This document shows positions 37,411 to 48,837 of a stretch of DNA of 64,000 nt, piece after piece. The DNA comes from Brachyhypopomus gauderio (Eukaryota > Chordata > Actinopteri > Gymnotiformes > Hypopomidae), in assembly GCF_052324685.1 (NCBI RefSeq), contig NC_135218.1:10531516-10595515 (forward strand), in the 5' to 3' direction. Within the stretch, counting starts at the first letter, position 1, and every line of letters begins with the position of its first letter. The translations under genes and the position numbers were made by a program. A model generated the notes under the pieces. That model worked only from the letters and a program-made list of their open reading frames with translations, was not told the DNA's origin and ran no database searches.

Positions 37411-37899
37411 ACAGTGGCTGCCCCACCTGTATGTTGATGACGGGGCTGCTGATGTTAAACTCTCTTCTGAGGCCAGCACCCTCTCCTGAGAGGTCGTGTC
37501 CACCAGCACCACGGCCAGGTTGACCAAGTGACTGTCCCCAAGCGCGGCGCATTGGCTGGACGGGATCTGGTGTTTCAACACCTTACCTGAGCCAAGAACC
37601 AAGGAGAAGAAATTTGACTGCAGGTTTTTCCAAGAAAATGCTAACAGGAAAATGCTAACTCTTTCTCATTACAACCCTCACCTATAGGCAAGTTCTTTAG
37701 CACTAAATACACGGTTTACTGCAGGAATACCGCATATGCAGGACAAGTTTCCCCAAATGCAGATAAGACCAACGTACAGACAGAACAGCCATTTAAATTC
37801 ACAGCTGGAAAACCCTTTTAGTGTCGATAAGCTTAATCTGTATTTGGTGTTAGGAGCAGCTGTCATACACACGCATGGAAGAATATGCTGAGCGCATAT

Positions 37900-37983
<84 letters not shown>

Positions 37984-40900
37984 TTTCATGAGGAGCAAGC
38001 TGGATCAGGTTCCGAGCCTCCCACAAGGTTCGGGACGGACTGCTGTTGTAACTCTTTGCCTGAGCGTTCACGTGTTCTCTCACTGATTTCCTAACGTTGT
38101 CCTTGTTAGTGACAGTGACGGAGAAGGTGACGTGTTCTCCCATAACAGGCACGTTCACAAGGTGCAGGCCCACAGACAGACCCCCAGCTGATCCTACGCA
38201 GAAAGAGAAAGAGACACCTTAGCACTTTACTGTGCTTATTCATGGTCCCAAAAACTGTAAACGGTCCAATCAGAACTCACTGGTGCCATGTGCTTCAGGT
38301 AGCCCTGGCACTGAAAGAGCCATATTTAGAGTTGCATCTGGAGAAAAAAAAAACAGCATTTCAGGCGTGTAAAAACACAATTTCTGAAAGTCTCCATTTG
38401 TTGTCCGTCCCTGTCACGCATGCACACACACCTTTGCTGTGTTTGTAAGTGGAGGTGATGTCCTGGAGGCGGTTGGAGCCCAGGCTCTTGGTACAGATGA
38501 GCGTTCCCACTCTCTCTGTGTCCATGGTGCAGGTTTGCTTTTGCCCCGGGCAGACCACGTACACACACACGTCGGCGTTGACCTCAGCGTAGATGAACGG
38601 GGTGTCGTAGGGTGTGTTGAGCCGACGCTCACGAACAGCTCGGACCGGGGCGGGACCGCACCTGTACACTCCTGTGACATGTTGGGATATGGGACGGCAA
38701 ATTGAGTCTTGAGTGGTTAGGTGCAAACTCCTATAGGGTTACGGTGTATTACTATAACAACTGGGCAATTTGGAAGTTAGCACGTTTGGCTCTCAGCACT
38801 GAGATCTTGGGTTCAAGTCGCTATCTGAGTGGAGTTTCTCTGTTCACCCTGTGCCTACATAGGTTTCCTTTGGGATCTCCTTTTTCCTCCCAAATATGGA
38901 GGTTAGGTAAACTGGATGTCCTTACAAAATACTGTGTGTGTGTGTGTGTGTGTTTCTCCATGTATAATAAACAGTTGTCCGAGTGTGTGTGAATGTAGTT
39001 CCATTCATTCAATAATGTCTGTGGATCAGTGATGCTCTAAGCTTCTGCGGGTTTAAGGACAACAGAAGAGGACTGACCGCCGCTCCTCTCCTGGGGAGTG
39101 GGATCAAGAACCTGCCAGCCATCCAACCCTGATCCCAGATCAGGCCTCTTCATCCAACACTCCACCCACGTGTGGAAGTTCCTGCAAACAACACAGCTAT
39201 CTCAGCAGGCTTTTGCTCCCTCGTCCATTCAATAAATGTAAGTAAAAACAGTTATTTGGAAAATGTTAGGTTTCCGTATGAGGAAAATAAGGGGCTAAGT
39301 ACACTAGCAAAATATTCCATCCAGAAGAAACACAATTGCTCAGAGTATTACTGAACGACTACTATTACAGAAATTCAGAACAATATTCAGTAGTGCATGA
39401 CTGCTCACCAGATGCTGTCACGGCCCTGTGGCAGCTTTTCTCCTGCCTCGTTGTAGTATTCCTCGATCACCAGGTTCCCATTAGTGTCGTGAGCAGAGTT
39501 AAAACATGTGACCACACGAGTCGGGATACCGAGGGCTCTCATGACTGATAAGAACACACAGACACACAGTGCTCTCCATCACATGTACTGGCAAACGTCC
39601 ATAATGATGTAGCTTCAGAAACAGCAGCGTTGTGCTCCACACCTCTGCCGTTCAGCACCTGTGCACATGACGCCAGCAAAAACCCAGCACTGTCCGTATT
39701 TGATGGGCCTGAAGCGGGACAGGGCCCACTGTCTGAGGATGTCCCCGCTGCCTGTCCATGCGGAGGGCGGGATGCCGCCACTGGAGTCTTCCGACCAGTT
39801 CCCCTCCAGTACGCCACAGTCGTCGTTACAGTTGATCTGCTCAGAGACAAACACGGATGGAGAAAGCGAGACTGAGACGGAGCAGATACGCAGGTCGGAG
39901 ACGCAGGGCAAGGAGGAGTGGAGAGGAGATCTGAGGAGGGGGAGAGGAACACGAGAAGGTCCTCACCATAGCTGATACTACGCGGCTGATGTAGACGGGG
40001 TCAGCGCGCTGGCCGTAGTCCTGCCTCCAGTTCCTCTTGTGTTCGTTGCTCACCTGCAGCAGCGTCATACAGATGTCCAGGATGCCCCTCTCATACTGCA
40101 AGTACACCAGCAGAACATACCAGAACATTCCAGAACATCCCAGAACATTCATCCATGCTTTCACAATGTCCCTTTACAAAATGTATCAGTATGAAACAAT
40201 ACACATTCACTTAAGTCTAAAGTCATTAGTGTCTAACGTAAAGACCCAACCTTCTTTTAAGGTACTTTGAAATGCTTTTTCCAAGTACCTTAAAGGACCT
40301 TAAGGAACTGAGGACAGGTTAAATGCTAAACATCAGTGGGAAGGCCATTACCTGATCAAAACCCCAGGGTCTGAAGATTATGTTTTTGGGTGTGCCCTGA
40401 TACAGCAGACCAAAGTCATTCCTCACATATTCCTCCCTCATATTCTCATCAGGCAGCCACACAGAGTCAGCTGAAACACACACACGCATGCATATGCACA
40501 CACACACACACACACACAAACAAACACACACATTCCGTCAGTGACGTGTCACGTTCAAGACTCAGAAGTGTTGCGGCAGGACCGGGTACCATGTCTCAAA
40601 CGCAGACCTTCTGTGAGACCTTCAGGTGGACCGAGGCTCACCTTCGCACCACGGGTTGCAGAGCAGAGCGAACTGGCCCGTCCTGCCGCTGTGTGACCCA
40701 GACGGGGACCTCAGCAGTAACTGGAGCCTGTAGACCCCGACCGGAGCAGTAGCGGGGCTGACCACCCACACTGTGGCCCTGTAAGGAGAGGTCGGGCCCG
40801 GCCCGGCCTGCTGGAACTGGGCAGCCCACTGAGACTGGGGCGGCTCTCTGGAGAGGGTGAACGGTATATCAAAATGAAGGCCATCTGCAGTGGAGAGAAG

Positions 40901-41189
40901 GAATGAAGGAGGAGGGGATTAATGAATCATACATGAGTGGAGAGAAAGTGAACAAATAAATAAAACAAGACATACAGGCTGAGGTGCAGGTTTAGATGGA
41001 GCGATAGCATACCTAGCACCGCTCTGAGAATCAGGTCATCTGTGATTCTCTTCAACGGCCCACTAAACCCAAGAGTAAGTCTGAAGGGCTGCCCTCTCCT
41101 CACAACCAGTGAACTAGAGCTTAAGCCTTCTGTCCTGTGATGCTTATGGTTCTGAGGCTTGTCCAGGTTCACATACTGAAGTTTCAAAG

Positions 41190-41238
<49 letters not shown>

Positions 41239-41535
41239 CACATAAGCATCTGAAAAAAATGTATGGCACTACAGAAATTTTGAAAAATGATGCAAATGGT
41301 GTGTAAACAGGACATTGAGATGTATTTCAGTTTCATGACAATTTCTGAAACAGCTAAAAACCGGTGTTCTGTCTTTTGAAGAGATGTATTCATGAATAAT
41401 AAATACCAAGTAAAATGTTACCTTTGTAGATACACAATAACTAAATATACTAAATAAATTTAAATACTTCTTCCATTGCACTTACCCTACCCTACCGGGT
41501 GCAGATACGGATGTTTCTAGAAGCTTACCTTCCAT
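35220..41535 (-). CDS. Transglutaminase (TGM2-like), 14 exons, one frame break
   Basis: A calcium-dependent protein cross-linking enzyme joining Gln to Lys side chains. Exons: 41529-41535 (ATGGAAG), 41013-41189, 40642-40884, 40352-40470, 39967-40095, 39659-39836, 39409-39544, 39078-39181, 38432-38671, 38281-38337, 37984-38193, 37427-37586, 37129-37265, 35220-35388 (stop). All introns are GT-AG and phases agree throughout except exon 12. Domains in order: N-terminal beta-sandwich ([13 protein letters not shown]), catalytic core with YGQCWVFAG (active Cys, exon 6), NFHTWVE (His) and [10 protein letters not shown] (Asp, exon 8), then two C-terminal beta-barrels. The total is 2066 nt, one short of 689 codons, close to the 687 residues of mammalian TGM2. 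Exon 12 is 160 nt where phases on both sides need 3n+2, so the frame changes near 37460-37490. Exon 10 (57 nt) is an extra small exon compared with 13-exon TGM2. Orthology within the family is unsettled. Confidence 0.9.
35416..36690. repeat. 35-bp minisatellite, about 36 copies, in last intron
   Basis: The unit is tgaacactgcccagttacta followed by caggttactacagcc. It is repeated for about 1270 bp inside the last transglutaminase intron (35389-37128), starting about 28 bp from the acceptor. A variant unit (cccatctactacaggatac) recurs at 35745 and 36200, 455 bp or 13 units apart. Flanking variants also match, so a block of about 13 units was duplicated. Confidence 0.96.
37366..37408. repeat. (CA)n microsatellite in intron 12
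   Basis: CA repeat about 20 bp beyond the exon 12 donor of the transglutaminase gene. Confidence 0.95.
37902..37982. repeat. (CA)n microsatellite touching the exon 11 donor
   Basis: About 80 bp of CA repeat. In transcript sense the exon 11 donor reads gtatgtgtgtg and runs directly into the repeat. Confidence 0.96.
41191..41234. repeat. (CA)n microsatellite touching the exon 2 acceptor
   Basis: In transcript sense a (TG)n tract ends in gtgcag directly before exon 2 of the transglutaminase gene. Confidence 0.96.
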
Positions 41536-44500
41536 TATTGCTTTGTCCTGTTGCTCTGTACCTTTTCACACGGACAAAATATTTCACCCTGTCTTTATAT
41601 TAGGCCCCAACTGGCACGTGTGTGAAGGTGTGCAAGGTGACCAAACTGGTTTTGTTCACGTCAGATTCAAAACATGCAACTCTTTGTGCCGATGTATTAT
41701 GCAGTGCCGAGACAATGTGTTGGTTTGTGTCTCTGTCTCACGATGGGAGTCTCAGGCTAAAGAACTCACTCCCAATTAAGTTACAAGATAATATGCAAAT
41801 GAGAATGTTGCAAAGCTAACAAATTTCTTCCAAAACAAAAAACTATTTATTTATTCATTTAGTGACTAGGTGCAATTAGTGTCACAAAAACACAGTAGTA
41901 GGCATGAAGAGGCACATCCAAAATACATGGATAAATACACACACACACAGTAGTGTAGAACAACCCCCAAACTTTGTGTATGCACTTGGAATAGATGGCT
42001 GGGCCATTGACGGCTTGTGAGTTACACTCTGTTGATTTAAAAAGTAAATAATATACAATTAACACATCTAGAAACGGCCACACCACCCAGATTCCACAGA
42101 AGATGGCCCAGTACTGTAAAATAGTTCAGAGGAAATTCTAAAGCATTTCAGGTATGGGAAAAACATTAATCATTCAAGCTTTTTTATTGTATTTGGCAAC
42201 TTAAAATATGCTGCACAACAGAACCGTTGCAATAATTCCTGGATACTGTTTAATGAAAAACAACATAGGTTGGCACAAACCAACTTGCATGCAAACTACT
42301 AGTGTCGGGACGTTACCCTATTTCGTTAAGTAACTCTTTTTGTTTGTTTAATGTCACACAAGTTGAACATAGTAAAGAGTGCACGCATTCCAAGTCAGTT
42401 ACACATTCTAGTGAGCAACCAGAAAAATGACGTGTAACTAATGATGTGGGTGGCTACTTTGTTGACAGACATTCGTTGTCATACACTCATACATACCAGA
42501 GAAATGATTTATTATGTACATTCACTTTTAAAGATAAACTGGGCTAAATGCCTTGGTCACAAAATAACATGACCCTTTTTTAATCTTTGTTCAGTTTTAT
42601 TCTTCTAGCATCTATAATTAGTCACATTTTTATCAAATACATGAAATTTCACATATATTAAGAAACAGAACTTTAATGCTCCCTTAATCATGGTCATACA
42701 TTAGCCACATTACAGTTTTAGTGGTTAACTCCATCACCGCTACCATAACACACCCTTATGAAGCATAAAACAGGCGTGATAGGGTGAGGAAAACACTGTG
42801 ATTCACACAGGGCAGGAAGACCATAACAGGGAGACAGTACCTTCATATTCTCAGTCACATTTGTGTTATGTCATGTCTTTTCACTAAAGAAAACAGCACA
42901 TTTCCAGTAATGGTTTAGTAGATGTCGTCTGGTTCATTAAATAATTTTTTTATTAAAAATCTGTACACACATACACTATTTTATTCATTGCTTAATTATG
43001 AAATTCTCAAACATTATTTCTGATTACTGCCAATCTCCGTAATGATAAATCATGTGATTTAATAACAACACCGTTAATGTCTGGCAATAGATATCGGGAG
43101 TGGTTAAATGCCTCACAAAAGCCTGGGTCAGGAATGAATGACCATGTATTTACATCAGCAGTATCAGCCCCTGTGTGCAGTACACTGGAGTACACTGCAG
43201 TTTGTTTCCTTGTAATTATACAGTGACCTCTAGTGGTTCATATCTGCTTCAGTCATTAGCCAAATTCAAGCCCAGCCCCAAACTTCACCCTCACGATACA
43301 AGAGGTGAACTAAAATAACTGCCATTCCTCTTCAGTCTGCGACTTCTGAGTCATGCAGTGCTGTGGCGCACAAGTCCTCGGGAGCACTCGGGTGAAAAGG
43401 GCACTCGTAGGACAGCCTCGAACATCACGGCAGGTGCACGATGCTGCCTGTGGTTTTCACTGTAGTGCTTGTGCTACGTAAAAACAAATGATCCTGAACA
43501 ACTAATAAGCTAAGATTTGAATTACATAACTACTGGATGTATACTTTGCCTGATGGATTGGAGAAAGCGATGCTCAAAGAATGCTCGGATACAGAATGAG
43601 GAGCTATCCAGACATCAGAGATCATCTGGCAAGATATGTGACCTGATGAAAGCTGCCATGAACCCCAGCAGGATGACTGTGCATTCAAAATGAAACTTGC
43701 TGTTTCTGGAACGGCTTTGTAAATCCAGATACGTCATGTACCGTACTCCACAGGTGTTTCCACATATAGTTCGTTATAAAGTTTAAACAGAACCCTGTTC
43801 TCTTCCTGGTCCTCTTGTCACACCCTTGTCACACCTCCTTTAAAAATGCAAGCAGGATATGTTATACACTGATGTTATTTTCATAAGGCAGATGAGAGAA
43901 ACAGGATTGGTTTAAACTTAAGAGGACGAGCACAGGGGAGATGAATTTTGCTGCAGAAAAACACCATCCCACACCCTGCTATTCTCATCATGTTTGTTTT
44001 TAGCCATCAAGATTGCTTCTGTGTGTTTGTAAGATTTGCTGTAGATAATGTGAAATGGAGTGGAGCTTCATTGTCTCACAACGTGGACCACAAACAAACC
44101 GTACCAGGACCACCTCGCGGCCGCTCTGAGGTCGGCTCAGTCTCAGATCTTAACGTGTTTAAAGGAGCAATCAGTCATTTTAATCAGCATAAAACAACAA
44201 ACAATATTTATGAATGTTATTTTAGATTTTTTTTCTATGAAGTGCAGTCCATAGGAGTCCTCAGATTAACCAAAGGTTGTTCCAAAGAGCAGTTCCCCCA
44301 TATGTAGGAAGGTACGCTTAAAATAAAATTTGTACAGAATCTGATACATTCAGGCCACTAGGTGACAGTATAATGGTCATTTCATCAATTAAAGGAGTCA
44401 CTGAAAAATTAATGTTCCTTCAATGTGTTCACAAATGCAAAATAAACCACAATGGAGCAATTAAGTCACTTTTTGAAACAGTCTAGGAGAAAAGACCTCA

Positions 44501-45087
44501 AATGGGATGTTACTCATGTACTTCTCTCTCTTAATAACTGAACTGATGTACAGTACTGTGGTTTTCCTATATATACTATCATATATTTTAGGGCACCTAC
44601 CTATTTCTGTTTTTTCCTGTGGCATGTAAAGATCAGGGTAATTAAACAGTAATGAACTAGACTAAGTCTCTTCAAGTGATTCTTGGGCAATCAATCATAA
44701 CAGATGTGGTATCTTCAGTCTTACAGAATATACACAAAATGTGTGCAAACATATACAGATGCCTTGTGCTAAACGGAAAGTGTCATCTCATTTTAAATGA
44801 GTGTTCTTCAGTGTAGATGATGAGTCACTGTAGTGTACTCTGTACTGTGATGTGCAAATAACCTACAGGAGGCAGCATGTACATGTGAACTTCAACCCTG
44901 GATCACTAATACCAGGCTGCCATCAGACACGAATTCAAGCCACAAAGAAAATATGTCCAAGTGTCGATCTGAAGGGCCATCAACCCCCTGGAAACAATAT
45001 CAGAAAACAAAACAAACAGGTGTTGTATTCTTACTGCTTGACATGAGACTTGCTGTTTAAACGAGAAATCGTGAAGAGATCACTTGC
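41536..45087. other. Spacer between transglutaminase and PXMP4 genes
   Basis: Includes the transglutaminase 5' flank and the PXMP4 3' UTR. I see no other coding exon. 43300-43450 is slightly GC-richer, without a supported frame. The two genes run in the same direction with about 3.5 kb between them. Confidence 0.5.
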
Positions 45088-45397
45088 TCATGTCCGTGGT
45101 TTGTTGTAAATAAGGAAATCGGAGATGTCGTGCCACACGTTGCTGTCGTGGTAGAGGTAGGTCATGGAGGACTGGAGTGATGGCTGCAGGGTGTGGGGGT
45201 AGTACTCAAACAGCCAGAGGACAACACCCCACACGATGGTGGCAAACAGCGGGAAGGGGTCTCTCTTGGGCTGGGGAACGTAGCCCTTCTCCACAGCCAG
45301 GCGAGACAAGGCAAACAGAATTCTAGACAGCAAGTACATGTTTATCTAGAAAAGAAGAAATTGGCAGGACTATAGTCAGACTAATATATGAAAACGT

Positions 45398-45435
<38 letters not shown>

Positions 45436-47960
45436 GTCAGCCAATAAAGGCCTTAGAGAGAAGATACATTTCACTGGTAAGAACATACAAAGAATCTATC
45501 CAAAGTCTTAACGTATATTACTGCTTACTTATGAATTTAGAAATTGTCTTTTTTTTTGTGGTGTGAAATTGCCATTTAAACAGAACATGCTTATATTTGG
45601 TTAGGAAATTAAATGCAGCTCACCAACTAACAAAACGAACAAAAGAGGCAGATGTTGCCACAAAACATTATATATAAACTAAAAACTTTATTCAGACTAA
45701 AACTTCAGACTATTCAATTCAATCTTTTTTTAACAAAATTCTGAAATCTTTTTTTCAGAATAGCTGCACGTCTCAATATAATCCATGATTTCTCCCTCAG
45801 AAGATTTTCTATTCAGCAAAAAAGAAAATAATTCAAGCAAAAACGAACACTAAACAGTCCAACAAACAAAAGCAAGCACACAAGACTAGAACATGATTAG
45901 ACCTGTTCATCGGTGACGCTGCCACCAGTAAATATCGCTGCCATGTTAGAAGATGCCCTGATGCTGCCATATGCCTCCAAAGGATGGACCCACGTGTTCT
46001 CTGAACTGAACTAGCTACATGGGATGTAAGCTGAACCAAGGAGGATGGTTTCCCTCGAGTCATGGTCTTCCCAAGGTTTTTTCCTTCATCTGCCCAGTGA
46101 TTTTTCCTTGCCATCGTCACCACTGGTTTGCTCATGAGGAATATGGAAGCACACTTTTTCAAAGCTGATTTGGCATACTGCATGTGGTAAAACACTATAT
46201 AAATACATTTGACTTCAATTCTATTGTTTTTAAGGCTGGTAATGAAGCTCCACACAAACGTCCTTTCATCCTTTCATCTCTCCAAGATGGCAACTTGTAC
46301 CTACATTCAAATTAAGCACCCCAGTTCCTGTTTGAAGAGGGCCTAACTAAAATGGCCAAAAAATCCTAAAGAATGAGAATAATTAACTGAACCAAGGTTA
46401 TATTCAACCCGTCACAGTAAAATTATCATGATATTAACATAGGATACTTATATTAATACTTATTAAAAGGCATACTTATGTCACATGAGAATGACACAAC
46501 ATTCTAAAAGGATCAATGCACAAATGTGCATGTACCTTGCCCCCCAGTCCAATGATGTGGTAGTGGCACAATACAACCCTTCATCCACCATGAATCATAT
46601 CAGCATAATCAGTGTGAACTCATTAATCCCAACCCCCATGTTTGCATGTAACATAATCAACCTCTTAACTCACCTGGCTGTTAATGTTGTTATTTTCTCC
46701 AAATACCAGCCAACCCCCAAGACAAGCAGCTAAGAATGAGTGATACGGGCGGCTCTTTCCTTGAACGTGCTCCTGAAGTGCCTGTAGTCCTTTATATGTG
46801 AACACAAAGTAGGCTAGGTTCCTTGAGTGCATATATGTGGCTTGGGCTATGGCTTTCAGTTTGGATTTCAGACTGGAAAGCAAACGAGAAAGCACAGAAC
46901 ACATGCTGGCAGTTGTTGCTATGAAGCAGGAATGAAGTAAGGATACACAAAGATAAATAACTGAGCTACACTCTTGGAACTTCAAACCCCACATGGAAAC
47001 AATGTTATGATTTGCATATCCATAGAGGATTTAAATATCTATTAGATATGTCTGTCTGAAACGTTTCTTCAAAAGCATTTCATACTACACCACAATTCAA
47101 TATTTACTCCATTTCTCAACTTCCATCTCCCCCACTCCTCCACTCTACCTCTTCCTCTCCCCCTCTCCTCCGCTCTACCTCTTCCTCTCTCCCCTCCTCT
47201 GCCTCTCTCCCTCTGTAGCAGTACACAAGGCTTCCAGAAAAACAGGACAGTTCAAACAGACTTCTTTCATCAGTTGTACAAGCAACACAGATACATTTGT
47301 GAGAATTTGTGGTGAAATGAAACGTTCTGCGAATGCTACACATGTAGTGGCTAATTTCTGACTAGCTAAATCCATCTTTAACTGTAATTTTAAAGCAGAA
47401 TCTCTAGTACAACTAGTGTCAAATGCCAACATATGGTGGGTTCCTTGGTCGAGATTAAACCTAGACTTAAATAATTTGCCACTGTGATTTATCAGTGCAA
47501 CACATACTAGTCTTCATTTATGTACAGGATATTGGTACATAAAATAAAATATAGTTATTTTAAAGTTAATTTACCTTCCACTTCTAAAAAGAAACGTCAT
47601 CACAAGGGCATGTGGTGCACGAATCTTGGCACCGTATCTGTAAGAATGACAGTGACATTTTAACTTCAGTCAGATATACAGGAAATTGCAGATTAATAAA
47701 AACGCAGATTGCATTTCTAGTTACGCGTCTTAAGCCAAGGTTAAATATTCAAAACCCTTGAGCTGTGATACATTCGTTATCGTAATGTAGCCATCTGTCT
47801 TAGCTTAGCCAACATATCTACAGCCGTTCCGATTAAGGGACACTCACACGGCGCCATTCCTGAATCCTTTTAGGACAGCAAGTGCAACTTTGTATTTCTC
47901 TTGCTGAAGTAAACTGTTCGTTGTGTACAGTATCGTTTTGAATAGGTCTGGCCTTGCCAT
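45088..47960 (-). CDS. pxmp4: Peroxisomal membrane protein 4
   Basis: A multi-span membrane protein of the peroxisome (PMP24, Tim17/Tim22/PXMP4-type family) whose exact role is not settled. Four exons: 47848-47960 (ATG at 47960), 47575-47637, 46674-46872, 45088-45345 (stop TGA at 45090-45088). They sum to 633 nt, or 210 residues, against 212 in the human protein. Exon phases 2, 2 and 0 agree, and all introns are GT-AG. Recognisable stretches in order: VLKGFRNGAV, YGAKIRAPHALVMTFLF, ATYMHSRNLAYFVFTYKGL, VFGENNNINSQINMYLLSR, WLFEYYPHTLQPSLQSSM and DSNVWHDISDFLIYNK. It looks intact. Intron 3 holds an L2-like 3' end (about 45950-46215). Confidence 0.95.
45395..45430. repeat. (CA)n microsatellite in PXMP4 intron 3
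   Basis: Short CA repeat just upstream (minus sense) of the last exon. Confidence 0.93.
45950..46215 (+). mobile_element. L2-like LINE or SINE 3' end
   Basis: Matches the order of words in the tail of the 8150-10333 L2 element: aggatggtttccctcgagtc, aaggttttttccttcatc, tttttccttgccatcgtcac, ggtttgctcatgagg and aaaacactatataaataca. It is diverged and lacks a coding part. Confidence 0.75.
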
Positions 47961-48236
47961 GTCTGAGCACAGGGGTCTCCTAATGGTGTGACACCAGCGT
48001 ACAGGTTTCACATACAGGTCGACCAGAAACGTTTGATAAAAGGAAACGTTCCGTGCGACCCGGCGGAGGCTTAAAGATTACCATGAAAATGAACACATGT
48101 CATTACCCAAACAGGGCTGTACTGTTTAGAAACATGTTTACATCACGCTGACAGCTTTTGGTGCACTTTCATTAATTTTTTAAACACACTTTCGAGTGTC
48201 CTTTGAGTCAGACAAAGTAACGTACATCGTAATTCT

Positions 48237-48268
<32 letters not shown>

Positions 48269-48560
48269 ACAAACGCGGGGATGTTTGATATACTGGCCTA
48301 AACCTGAAAGGTTATTTTTATATTAAAGGATAATTCAATCTGAAAGGTTGGAGAAGATATTGTATACATTACTTAAATAGATGATTATAACTTTTAAGTT
48401 ACTTTTGTTGTGAAAAATGTGAAGTTTAACAAATTATTCAATGATTTTTTTATTCCTTCTACATTACAGAAGCAATTAGGAAATTACAGTTGAGTTACTC
48501 ACATGACCTGGATCTTCTACTGTAGGCGTGTGGACCACAAAACGGCAGGAGCTTGATGTC
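47961..48560. other. PXMP4 5' flank
   Basis: The region upstream of the PXMP4 start has a modest GC-rich patch at 48045-48075. A pure T run (29 bp) lies at 48238-48266. No TATA box is obvious near the start codon. Confidence 0.4.
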
Positions 48561-48764
48561 GGGGGACAAAGTAAGCTTGATGTGTTTTCTAGTTATATTT
48601 TATTTAAATGCAGAAGACATCACACTCACAGTCTTTACATGGATTTTTATAGAGACAAGAGCAATGGTGTCTAAAAAACCTTCCAAAGATGGCATAAAGA
48701 AAAATAAACCTCCTCTGTGTGATACAAAACAGGGAATGCACTTCAGTTATGCAGAATAAAGTCT

Positions 48765-48837
<73 letters not shown>

